Assembly (NCBI GenBank): GCA_036405135.1
Contig: DASWYF010000010.1
Span: 124,001-188,000, forward strand
Direction of reading: 5' to 3'
DNA length: 64,000 nucleotides
DNA from: Verrucomicrobiia bacterium
GTDB taxonomy: Bacteria > Verrucomicrobiota > Verrucomicrobiia > Limisphaerales > JAEYXS01
How positions within the stretch are numbered: the stretch's first letter is position 1; each line of letters opens with the position of its first letter. The translations under genes were made by a program, and so were the position numbers. The notes under the pieces are model-generated. The model ran no database searches and had not been told where the DNA came from. It saw only the letters and a list, made by a program, of their open reading frames with translations. Shown one piece after another: positions 32,494-40,918 of this stretch.

Positions 32494-35400
32494 TCAATAC
32501 TCCTTCTCAAACTGCGGATGCACCCATAGAAACTCTTGTCGTTTATTCTGAACCCGCACCAGACCCAGCTTCGCATAGCTCGGATCCTTTTCCTTCAGCA
32601 TTGTGTGAAGCTGTCGTAGGACTGCACCACGTGCCGTCATGCCCTTGACCGCAGGCAACCCCGGATCCTCCAATCCATCTGCATCTTCCAACGTTTTCTC
32701 GCCACCTTCCAGCACGGATTCCACGCACTTCTGGCCGAAATCCAATTGATTCTCCATCGCCTTATACGCCGTCTCATCCATCCCCAGCTTCAACTGCGCA
32801 GACGCCACTGGTAGTACCAAGCTTGTAACCGTAGCAATAGTCTTCAACACCGGCGCCGCCTTAACAAACCAATCGCGCGGAATCTCAAACTCATAAACGC
32901 CCAATGTCGTATCACCTTTAGTAGCCGCATTAAGAAACGGCAATGGCTGGCGGCTATGCTCGCACCAGAGTGTCAGTTGGAACTTTTGTGCCAGCCAGTT
33001 CGGACGATCTAAGAATCCCGCATCCACCGGTTGAAGACTAAATAATCGCGGCCCTTCCTTAGCCTCATCCAACAACGTCTGCATCAAACCTGAGTAAGCC
33101 GCCTCAACCTTGCCGATGAGCTCCTTGTTAGCAGCATCAAGATGATCAAAACGTCCAAGCACTCGCACCTGCTGTGCTGACAACTGCATACGGATGCTAC
33201 CCAACGTCTGTAAAATGGTTGCGAGGTTCGCCACCAATTCATCCAACGGATTTGGGCGAGCTGCAGGGGCATTGCCCAGCAATTGTTCAACGCTCTGCCA
33301 TTCGTTGCAGATCGGGCACGGCACCTCGGGACGTCCGCGTTTTTTATTCTCAAGCAGCTTCCCTACTTCAAATAGCCCCATGCATGGTTCACCTTTCGTC
33401 TTTGGGGCAAGACAAGGCACTGTAATTTCACAGCGCATACCTTTCCAAAAATCTTCGACCAACCATTTCGTCTCATAAGTAAGCGCACCAAGAAAACTAG
33501 GTGGATATGGTGAACGCACACTGATCTTCACATCCGTCCCGATGTGCTCAAGAAAAGCACGTCCTCCTGTGTCATCCTGCAGTACCAAGCCACGCTGCCA
33601 GTGCACGCTATCGCGGAAGTTCACCCTGCCCAGCGAGTATTTATGCAGGCGTACGATAAGCTGGTAGAAAAGCCCTTCTGCGGTCGCTGATTGATTATTC
33701 GACGTATCTACTATGCGACAGATTTGAACTTGCTGTTCATCGCCGGAGGTAAGACTCTCCGGCCAAACCTCCGCCAAATCATTCTCAGGACGCATATCAG
33801 GCACAAGTTGCGCAATTAGGCTTGTGCTATCGGCCTCCGTCCTCCCCCATTCCGCAATCCTGTAGGAAAGATCGAAACGCTCCATCAATCTCAGGAAGAC
33901 TGGATGCAACGATGCTGGATAACGATTTTCCTCAGACCTGTCGGGATCATGCCAGAGCATTCCTAGCCGTTCGAACTTCACTAGCCCGTGGCCCTCTTCC
34001 CTAGTATGCTTGTCGTCAAGCACCAAGCTGATAGCCGTTGCCAGCCAGTCTGGTTTCAATACCACAATATCTTTCAATAATGGGTCATGCTCGTAGTAAA
34101 TGAGGTCACCTACGCGATGGCAAATGCGAAGGAGTAACCGTGCGTCTTCCTCTTCTATTTTGTGCTCTTTGCAAATGGCAAAGACCTTTTCCAGCGCGAG
34201 GTAAGCATCATCGCTGCTTCGTAACTTCTCACGAACTTCCTGCCAGTGTTTAGGGTAAGGGCGTCCAACTTCAGGCAGCGAGGTCGCTACGCTTGCAATG
34301 GCTTTCTTCAAGTCTGAAATGCCATCACCACTCTTGCTGTCTACATGAAAGAAATTAACTATCGTATCTTTGCCAAAGATATCCCAGAGTTCTTGTCGAT
34401 TGATATCTGGCTGACGTTTCTTAGGGCCGCCATGAGTGGCGACAACGAGGATTTTGGCATCCGGTTCACGATGCTTCACAAGTTTGATCCAATCTCTTAC
34501 GAATCCCTGTGATGATCCTTCACGCGGTTTCCATGCCACCAAATAGACTGCCGGGGCGCTGAAGAAGAGTTGGTGCGTGGGGCGATAGACCCGCTGCCCA
34601 CCAAAATCCCACCCGTTGAGCGTAATTTGAATGCCGGTGGCTGGATTAATCACCATCACTGGCTTGATCTCAATACCATGCGTGGTAGGGCGATCTTCTT
34701 CCCAAGGATCGTCACGCAATGCGCATAGCAAACAGCTCTTTCCCACTTCACCTTCACCAACGAGAATCAGCTTGGCTTCGTTGAGAAATACCTGTGACTG
34801 AGCCTTAGCACTCAGGTAACGTCTGACAGCGTTTAAACCCTCCTTATGGGCCGCGGCGAGCTCTGGATTGAGCGGGTTTTTAACGAGCCAGAGATTTTCT
34901 AATTCTTCTAGCTTCAGTAATGTGGCTGGCAAGTCAGTTAACTTATTTCCGCCTTCATCTTCAGAACCAAGCTCTAAGTGGTTAAGACATGTTAACTCGC
35001 CGATGCTGTCGGGAAGCTGTGTGAGTTCGTTTCCATCTAGGTAAAGTCTTTCGAGCTTGCTCAGTTTTCCAATCTCATCAGGCAAATTTGATAGCCTATT
35101 CTTAAAAAGACGGAGCGTCTTTAAGTTTACGAGTAGGCCAATGTCTTTCGAAAGAGAAGTCAGTCTATTTCCTTGGAGACTCAGATCACTAAGCTCCGTC
35201 AATTTCCAAACCCAATCTGGAATCTCAGAAAGCCGGAGATAAGACAAAGATAGAATGTTCAGCTTCAGAAGATGGCTTAGCGATTCCGGCAGAGCCGCCA
35301 ATTCATTGCTGGAAAGGCCGAGGTCCTGCAGTTGGGTAAGCTCGCCCAAACACTCCGGCACCACTATCAGTCCATTACGGGAAAGGTCCAGAGCCTGCAG

Positions 35401-35967
35401 CTGTTTGAGCTGACTCAGACACTCCGGCACTACGGTCAGTTGGTTGCCAGCGACGTCCAGCGACTGCAACTGTGCAAGCTGACTTATCCATTCTGGTATC
35501 GACTTAAGTTTGTTGTCGGAAACATTTAACGATTGCAACTGCGTGAGCTGCCCTAGCGTCTCAGGCAGAGTTATCAGCTCGTTGTTGCGAAGTTCGAGCG
35601 ACTTTAGTTGATCAAATTGGCCTAGGTATGGCGGCAGCATCCTTAGCCCATTGTCGCTTAGGTTCAATGACTGCAACTGCGTAAGATGGCCCAGCGACTC
35701 AGGCAGTCCAGATAGTTGATTGCCAGAAAGGTCCAGTGACCGTAACTGCGTAAGATGGCCAAGCCACTCTGGCAACGCGGCCAACTGGTTGTTAGAGAGG
35801 TCCAGTGAACTCAGATGTGTAAGCTGGCCAAGCGCTTCCGGCAGTTCGGTGAGTTTCGGCGTTTTCACACTCCATCTCCCTATGCCAAAACTAAGTTTTT
35901 CCGCTTTCGTCCGACGCGCTTTTTCTATCAACCGTTCCGCTCTACGATAAGCTTCATCTTGCGCCAT
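32494..35967 (-). CDS. Roco protein: LRR - Roc GTPase - COR, with zinc-ribbon-like tail
   Basis: A 1157-residue multi-domain protein. Residues about 39-365: fourteen 23-residue leucine-rich repeats (LxxLPExLGxLTQLxSLxLSxNx). About 395-560: Roc GTPase with P-loop GEGEVGKS, THGIE switch, G3 WDFGGQ and a G4 position reading VATHGG, which lacks the usual terminal Asp (NKxD/THxD). About 565-800: COR domain (HRVGDLIYYEHDPLLKDIVVLKPDWL). Then a Cys cluster (CEITVPC...CMG...CPIC, about 870-920), a helical region and a hydrophobic stretch (VLKTIATVTSLVLPVASA). No kinase domain follows. The gene is alone, lower in GC than its surroundings, and is flanked by a truncated gene and by the long noncoding repeat, all suggesting acquisition. 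Partners are unknown. Confidence 0.88.
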   Translation of the reverse strand: MAQDEAYRRAERLIEKARRTKAEKLSFGIGRWSVKTPKLTELPEALGQLTHLSSLDLSNNQLAALPEWLGHLTQLRSLDLSGNQLSGLPESLGHLTQLQSLNLSDNGLRMLPPYLGQFDQLKSLELRNNELITLPETLGQLTQLQSLNVSDNKLKSIPEWISQLAQLQSLDVAGNQLTVVPECLSQLKQLQALDLSRNGLIVVPECLGELTQLQDLGLSSNELAALPESLSHLLKLNILSLSYLRLSEIPDWVWKLTELSDLSLQGNRLTSLSKDIGLLVNLKTLRLFKNRLSNLPDEIGKLSKLERLYLDGNELTQLPDSIGELTCLNHLELGSEDEGGNKLTDLPATLLKLEELENLWLVKNPLNPELAAAHKEGLNAVRRYLSAKAQSQVFLNEAKLILVGEGEVGKSCLLCALRDDPWEEDRPTTHGIEIKPVMVINPATGIQITLNGWDFGGQRVYRPTHQLFFSAPAVYLVAWKPREGSSQGFVRDWIKLVKHREPDAKILVVATHGGPKKRQPDINRQELWDIFGKDTIVNFFHVDSKSGDGISDLKKAIASVATSLPEVGRPYPKHWQEVREKLRSSDDAYLALEKVFAICKEHKIEEEDARLLLRICHRVGDLIYYEHDPLLKDIVVLKPDWLATAISLVLDDKHTREEGHGLVKFERLGMLWHDPDRSEENRYPASLHPVFLRLMERFDLSYRIAEWGRTEADSTSLIAQLVPDMRPENDLAEVWPESLTSGDEQQVQICRIVDTSNNQSATAEGLFYQLIVRLHKYSLGRVNFRDSVHWQRGLVLQDDTGGRAFLEHIGTDVKISVRSPYPPSFLGALTYETKWLVEDFWKGMRCEITVPCLAPKTKGEPCMGLFEVGKLLENKKRGRPEVPCPICNEWQSVEQLLGNAPAARPNPLDELVANLATILQTLGSIRMQLSAQQVRVLGRFDHLDAANKELIGKVEAAYSGLMQTLLDEAKEGPRLFSLQPVDAGFLDRPNWLAQKFQLTLWCEHSRQPLPFLNAATKGDTTLGVYEFEIPRDWFVKAAPVLKTIATVTSLVLPVASAQLKLGMDETAYKAMENQLDFGQKCVESVLEGGEKTLEDADGLEDPGLPAVKGMTARGAVLRQLHTMLKEKDPSYAKLGLVRVQNKRQEFLWVHPQFEKEY

Positions 35968-36206
35968 ATAAAATTATAATTAAGTGTTTTGCTGCCTGAT
36001 TCAAAAACTTCACAGGTAAATGCGCCCTCACTCATGCTGGCTGAAGCCGAATACTACGCAATTCAGAGCCTCTCGCAAGTCGCAGCTTAGCTATTTATAC
36101 TCCTCCAAAGAAACTGGCCAAAAGCGAGTAGCGGTGTCTCTCATGCATCGAGCTTTGGAGCCGACATGCTTGTTTGACTCTCACTCTTCTTGCTGCTCGC
36201 TAAAAA
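35968..36206. other. Gap upstream of the Roco gene
   Basis: An AT-richer stretch of about 240 bases that must contain the Roco promoter, since the neighbour transcribes toward it and ends in a terminator. No sigma-70 hexamer pair, repeat or RNA gene stood out. Confidence 0.4.
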
Positions 36207-36234
36207 GGGAACAAAGCATCTCCGCTCTGTTCCC
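36202..36234 (-). terminator. Terminator of the truncated minus-strand gene
   Basis: Arms GGGAACA (36207-36213) and TGTTCCC (36228-36234), followed leftward by five T on the minus strand (36202-36206). It lies about 28 bases after the stop codon of the truncated frame at 36263, so that gene end, with its terminator, is preserved. Confidence 0.7.
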
Positions 36235-36262
36235 TCTGTTTTCTCCTGTTAGGAAAAATCCC

Positions 36263-36520
36263 TTACCCCACAAACAACGGCTTCAAATGCCGCTCATACA
36301 GATTCGTCGTCACATTGCGTGACACGGATTCCTCGAACTTCACCAAGGCGTTCAGATACCGGTCACCCATCTTCGCGGCGACCTTGAAGCCCACGTGCAG
36401 CAACTGGCGCAGATGCACATTGTAGCCCGGGTTCTTCTGGTCGTGGCGCAACGCGGAGACGTATTGCTCGGAGGTCCAGACATTCACCGTCCCGGTAGAA
36501 AAAAGATTTTTGAGGGAACC
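36263..36520 (-). pseudogene. C-terminal remnant of a truncated gene
   Basis: The last 80 or so residues of this frame look like genuine protein (TGTVNVWTSEQYVSALRHD...RQLLHVGFKVAAKMGDRYL...RNVTTNLYERHLKPLFVG), whereas the frame upstream of about 36520 turns into Pro/Ser/Phe-rich nonsense without a ribosome site. I read it as the C-terminus of an enzyme whose 5' part was lost. The helix-rich end resembles the last part of sugar-acid epimerase or isomerase-like proteins, but I cannot name the family with confidence. Its own terminator survives. Confidence 0.6.
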
Positions 36521-36951
36521 ATGGGTATAAAAAACAGGGGGCGGAGATGGGTTCTGGTTTAAACATCTCTGGTTGAGCAGGTTGCGTTTTTGAAATGTTT
36601 TTAAAATTATGAAGGAGTGGGACAGCGGTTGTCCTAGTGGGTGTATTAGAATAGAGGCATGAAAATAGGAGGGGAGACATGAGAAAACATCGAAACTGCT
36701 CGCGCTGGCTGGCAACACTTCTTGCAAGTCCGGTGAAGACGGAATCGGGGACTACTTTTGATGCATCACCCGAAAGTGGTAGTGGAGATTCCCACCACTG
36801 CGTTCGTGACCGGAGTAGGATTGGGCTTATGCTCAATCGTATCAGCACCGCAGTTTGGGTTTTGGCAGGGTCGTGTCTTGCCAAAATGGTGAGGTTCGGT
36901 CTTGCGGGGTGTGATAGAGAGTTTAAGATTTTTGCGAATACCCAGAATACC
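36521..36951. other. Junction region upstream of the DUF1549/1553 gene
   Basis: No gene is convincing, although a plus-strand frame runs through it into the next gene. Hairpins are frequent: AGTGGAGATTCCCACCACT (about 36779-36800), GATTGGGCTTATGCTCAATC (36819-36838) and TTTTGGCA...TGCCAAAA (about 36860-36888). It holds the promoter and leader of the plus-strand gene and the breakpoint of the truncated minus-strand gene. Confidence 0.45.
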
Positions 36952-39900
36952 ATGAAGCGAAACGCTTTTACCCGGATATTAGGCGTAGGTCTGGCCGGTC
37001 TGGCCATCTCTACTACGCAGGCGGCGTATCACGAGATCGTCATCAAGGATAAGCCGGTGGCGTATTGGCGGCTGAATGATACGAAGGCGGACAGCATCAA
37101 GAATCATGCGCCGGGTGAGAATGCGGCGCTGCTAGATGGTTCCACCACGGGCAAGGTGGCGCTGAAGCAAAGCGGTCCGGCGACGGAGAACTTTCCGGAG
37201 TTCGAACCGGATAGCGCGTCTGCGGCGTTCACGGGCAAGGGTGATTATGTGCGGATCAAAGATCCTGGGGCGAATAGTCCATTGGATTTCAAGCTGGGCG
37301 AGTCCATCACGATCGAGGCGTGGGTGTTCCTGAACAAGATCGGTGACGGGCAACAGGTTTATGTAGTCGGAAAAGGCCGCACGGGGGCGAAAGGGATGGC
37401 GGCGGATAATCAGAACTGGGCATTGCGTCTGCGGGGCGAGGATGGTGAAGCTTGCGTGAGTTTTCTTTTCCGTGATGAACGCAGTGGCAAGCAGAAGCCG
37501 GCGACGTCCGATGAGTTCTGGCATCGCTGGTCGGCGACGAAGGGTTTCATTCCGGGCGCGGGTTGGCAGCATGTGGCCATCACGTACACGTTTGGCAAAG
37601 GGGACAGCATCAAAGGTTATCTGAACGGCGTGGAGGTGAAAGGCAAGTGGGATATGGGCGGCAAGACGGATCTCGGCCCGGTGGTGGATGATGACGAAGT
37701 GTGGATCGGTTCCTCGATGGGCGGTAGCGCAGGAAATTCTTTCAATGGCTTGATCAATGAGGTGGCGTTGCATCGGCGCGCTCTGTCCGCCAGCGATCTG
37801 AAGAACCGTTATCGCTTTATCCCGCCCAGCCCGAAGATCGATGTGGCGACATTGTCGAAAGACGCGGTGCGCGTGGAGATCGTGGAAGACATTCCGACGG
37901 CGGCGAATTGGAATTTCACGCCGGGTAAGCCGGTGGAGAGCTTCACGATCCCGGCGTTTGGTTTGACCGAGGTGCCGAAGAAATATTCGGAGCGCGGAGT
38001 GGTGCTGGATCGTTCACCGGCGTTCATGGTGCGCGCGGCTTCCTACGTCACCTTGCCTGCGGGTGAGCATAAGATCTTGATGCGCTCGCTACGCACGTCG
38101 CGCCTGTTCTGGGATGGCGAATTGCTCGGCATCGCCAAAGCCGTGGCGGGCAATTCGGGCGGCCATGGCGAGGTAGCGCCGTTTCCGGAGAATCTGCCGG
38201 TGGGCCTGCGCTTCCTGCGGAATGGTCATACGGAGATGGAGTTCACAGTGAAGAGTGATGGCAAGCCGCACGTGATCGTGGCAGAAGCTTATGTGGGCGG
38301 CAAAGGGCTGAAGCCGGATATCGGCGAGTTCACGTTGAGTGTTTCCACGAAGGGGAGTTTGTATCGCCTGCTGGCGCCGAAGGTGAACGTGCCGCATACG
38401 GATGAAGGGTTTTTGGTGTATGCCGCAGAGCAACGGGCGCAGTTCGACAAGCTGGAGCGTCAGCGGCGCACGGAGAGTTTGGTGGAGGAGAACAAGTATT
38501 GGGCCAAGCGCCATGACTTCGCCCGCAAGGTGATGGCGAATTTGCCTGCGCCAGAGGTGCCGAAGACATCGGGTGCGGCGGTCCAAAATGACGTGGATCG
38601 GTTCATCAATGCGCGGTTGGAAGCCAAGAATGTGAAGCCCGCGGCGTTGGTGGATGACTGGACGTTCCTGCGCCGTCTCTCGATCGATACGACGGGCGTG
38701 GTGCCATCGCCCGAGCAGATCAAAGAGTTTTTCAACGACAAGTCGAAGGATCGTCGGGCAAAGGCGATCGAGCGTTTTATCAACCACCCGAGCTGGGCGG
38801 ATAATTGGGTGCCGTACTGGCAGGATGTGCTGGCGGAGAATCCGGCGATCCTGAAGCCGACCTTGAACAACTCGGGGCCGTTCCGCTTCTGGATCCATGA
38901 GTCCTTTGCGGATAACAAGCCGATCGACCGCTTCGCCACGGAACTGATCTCCATGGAGGGCAGTGTTTATCGTGGCGGGCCGGGCGGTTTCAGCCTGGCG
39001 ACGGAGAATGATGTGCCGATGGCGGATCGCGCCCAGATCGTTTCGCAAGCGTTCCTCGGCATGAACCTCGCGTGTGCGCGTTGCCATGATGCGCCGTATC
39101 ATGACTTTAAGCAGGCGGAGTTGTTCAGCCTGGCGGCGATGCTTAAGCAAGGGCCGCAAGAGGTGCCGAAGAGCAGTTCGATCCCGCCGAATGCGAATAT
39201 CAAGGTGGGCCGGTTGGTGAACGTGACATTGCATCCCGGCGAGAAGGTGAATCCTGCGTGGCCCTTCGCGAAGAAGGCCATGCATGATGAACTGGCCGTC
39301 GAAACCTTGCGCGAGAATCCGACCACGCGTGAGCAACTGGCCGCTTACATCACGGACCCGCGCAATGAGCGTTTCGCCAAGGTGATCGCGAACCGCGTGT
39401 GGAAGCGGTATTTCGGCTACGCCATCGTGGAGCCGGTGGATGATTGGGAAACGGCGAAGGCGTCGCATCCGGAAATGCTGAGCTGGTTGGGACGTGAATT
39501 GACGGTGAACAATTACGATCTGAAACATCTCGCGCGGGTGATCTTCAATTCGCACGCTTACCAACGCGCCATCGTGCATCAGGACGGGGATCTGACGGAT
39601 CCGAAGGTGCGCGATTTCGCCGGACAATATCGGCGTCGCATGTCGGCAGAACAGATCGTGGATTCGATGTATTCCGCGACCGGCAAGCATTTCGATTCCG
39701 AGTTGCTGACGCTGGATAATGATTCGCGGCAGGCGGCCAAGGATTTCTTGAACTTGGGTGTGCCGCGCCGTGCGTGGGAATTCACCTCGCTCTCGAATGA
39801 TCGCGACCGGCCCGCGCTGGCGATGCCGAAGACGCAGGAGATCATCAACACGCTGGCGATGTTCGGCTGGCGGGAGTCGCGGCAGAGTGCGTTGAGTGCG

Positions 39901-40359
39901 CGGGATGATTCACCGAACGTGCTGCAACCGGCAGCGCTCGCGAATGGGGAGATGGGCAATGGCCGTATCGCGCGGTTGTGCGATGGATGCGATCTGACGG
40001 AATTGTGCGTGACCCAACAGCCATTGGATACGTTGGTGAAGCAATTGTTCCAGCGCTTGCTGACGCGCGAACCATCGAGCGAAGAACTGGCGACGTTCAC
40101 GGAATATTTGAAGGCAGGTTACGAGCAACGCGTGCTGGCGGCTCCGGCGAAGAGCTTGAAGAAGGAGTATGACCCGAGTCTGTTGCTGAGCTGGTCGAAC
40201 CATCTCAACGCCAAGGCGACGGAGATCAAGCTGGCGCTGGAGGAGAAAGCGCGTCGCGGTGATGAGCCGACGCCGCGTCTGCAAGCGGCTTGGCGCGAAC
40301 GCGCCGAGGACATGGTGTGGGCGCTGGTGAACACGCCGGAGTTTGTGTTTGTGCCGTAA
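36952..40359 (+). CDS. LamG-DUF1549-DUF1553 exported protein (PSD1 type)
   Basis: An 1135-residue exported protein starting MKRNAFTRILGVGLAGLAISTTQA (signal peptide). Residues about 27-235: a LamG/concanavalin-like lectin domain (PVAYWRLNDT...ITIEAWVFLN...GLINEVALHRRALSASDLKNRYRF). About 480-690: DUF1549 (VDRFINARLEAKNVKPAALVDDWTFLRRLSIDTTGVVPSPEQIKEF). About 780-1110: DUF1553 with CARCHDAPYHDFKQAELFSLAAML, a CxxCH motif. Such proteins, abundant in Planctomycetota and Verrucomicrobiota, are usually paired with a DUF1501 protein, as here; they are thought to act in surface polysaccharide use, but biochemistry is unknown. A toxin-antitoxin module separates it from that partner. A longer frame from 36679 is rejected for lack of a signal and of coding character. 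Confidence 0.9.
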   Translation: MKRNAFTRILGVGLAGLAISTTQAAYHEIVIKDKPVAYWRLNDTKADSIKNHAPGENAALLDGSTTGKVALKQSGPATENFPEFEPDSASAAFTGKGDYVRIKDPGANSPLDFKLGESITIEAWVFLNKIGDGQQVYVVGKGRTGAKGMAADNQNWALRLRGEDGEACVSFLFRDERSGKQKPATSDEFWHRWSATKGFIPGAGWQHVAITYTFGKGDSIKGYLNGVEVKGKWDMGGKTDLGPVVDDDEVWIGSSMGGSAGNSFNGLINEVALHRRALSASDLKNRYRFIPPSPKIDVATLSKDAVRVEIVEDIPTAANWNFTPGKPVESFTIPAFGLTEVPKKYSERGVVLDRSPAFMVRAASYVTLPAGEHKILMRSLRTSRLFWDGELLGIAKAVAGNSGGHGEVAPFPENLPVGLRFLRNGHTEMEFTVKSDGKPHVIVAEAYVGGKGLKPDIGEFTLSVSTKGSLYRLLAPKVNVPHTDEGFLVYAAEQRAQFDKLERQRRTESLVEENKYWAKRHDFARKVMANLPAPEVPKTSGAAVQNDVDRFINARLEAKNVKPAALVDDWTFLRRLSIDTTGVVPSPEQIKEFFNDKSKDRRAKAIERFINHPSWADNWVPYWQDVLAENPAILKPTLNNSGPFRFWIHESFADNKPIDRFATELISMEGSVYRGGPGGFSLATENDVPMADRAQIVSQAFLGMNLACARCHDAPYHDFKQAELFSLAAMLKQGPQEVPKSSSIPPNANIKVGRLVNVTLHPGEKVNPAWPFAKKAMHDELAVETLRENPTTREQLAAYITDPRNERFAKVIANRVWKRYFGYAIVEPVDDWETAKASHPEMLSWLGRELTVNNYDLKHLARVIFNSHAYQRAIVHQDGDLTDPKVRDFAGQYRRRMSAEQIVDSMYSATGKHFDSELLTLDNDSRQAAKDFLNLGVPRRAWEFTSLSNDRDRPALAMPKTQEIINTLAMFGWRESRQSALSARDDSPNVLQPAALANGEMGNGRIARLCDGCDLTELCVTQQPLDTLVKQLFQRLLTREPSSEELATFTEYLKAGYEQRVLAAPAKSLKKEYDPSLLLSWSNHLNAKATEIKLALEEKARRGDEPTPRLQAAWRERAEDMVWALVNTPEFVFVP

Positions 40360-40402
40360 GAAATCATTGTTGGAAACGCTGATGGCAGGCTAGATTGAGC
40401 AT

Positions 40403-40594
40403 ATGGAAACAAAGGCCAAAGCGATAGTCATGGATCTGGTCAACCGGTTGCCGGATGACATCAGCCTGCATGAGATAGCCCGTGAGATAGAGTTCATCGC
40501 TGGGGTCCGTGAAGGATTGGCAGAATTGGATCGAGGCGAGGGTGTGCCGATTGAAGAAGTCGAGAAGCAGTTGGACACATGGATTACAAAGTAA
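40403..40594 (+). CDS. Antitoxin of a ParE/RelE-type module
   Basis: The 63-residue acidic protein (METKAKAIVMDLVNRLPDDISLHEIAREIEFIAGVREGLAELDRGEGVPIEEVEKQLDTWI) has the helix pattern and VREGLAELDRGEGVPxEEV ending of small antitoxins that pair with ParE/RelE toxins. The C-terminal part probably wraps the toxin. Its stop codon overlaps the start of the toxin gene by 16 bases, the usual coupling. It lies 43 bases downstream of the DUF1549/1553 gene. Confidence 0.85.
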   Translation: METKAKAIVMDLVNRLPDDISLHEIAREIEFIAGVREGLAELDRGEGVPIEEVEKQLDTWITK

Positions 40595-40881
40595 TTCTCG
40601 CTCCACGGGCTGTGCGTGATTTGCAGCAAATCATCCGATATATCGCCTGCGATAATCCTGAGCGGGCAAGGACATTCGGGCGAGAGTTGATAGCTAAGAC
40701 AAAGCAGTTGGCACAGTTTCCGGAGATGGGGCGAGTGGTGCCAGAGTTTGATGACCTTAATCTGCGTGAATTGATAAGAAGTCCGTATCGGATAGTTTAC
40801 CGGGTAAATAATGAGCGACAGCAGATTGAAGTGGCGCGTTTCTGGCATGGAGCCAGAGGCACACCGGAGATGAATGGATAA
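40579..40881 (+). CDS. ParE/RelE-family toxin
   Basis: A 100-residue basic protein, MDYKVILAPRAVRDLQQIIRYIACDNPERARTFGRELIAKTKQLAQFPEMGRVVPEF...LRELIRSPYRIVYRVNNERQQIEVARFWHGAR, with the full ParE/RelE beta-sheet pattern and conserved Arg/His near the end. ParE members poison gyrase and RelE members cleave ribosomal mRNA; the sequence alone does not tell which. The partner antitoxin overlaps upstream. The toxin end lies 37 bases before the likely start of the DUF1501 gene. Confidence 0.87.
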   Translation: MDYKVILAPRAVRDLQQIIRYIACDNPERARTFGRELIAKTKQLAQFPEMGRVVPEFDDLNLRELIRSPYRIVYRVNNERQQIEVARFWHGARGTPEMNG

Positions 40882-40918
40882 GTGGTTGCTTGGTTTAAAT
40901 ATTTTTGAATCGAAAGAC

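Noticed and set aside
35170-35860. Regularly spaced repeats that could suggest a CRISPR array
   Set aside because: The spacing is 69 bases with in-frame LRR codons and no constant repeat plus unique spacer pattern; this is a protein repeat region.
36679-36951. 91 extra N-terminal residues on the DUF1549/1553 protein
   Set aside because: They lack protein character; a signal peptide begins at the ATG at 36952.
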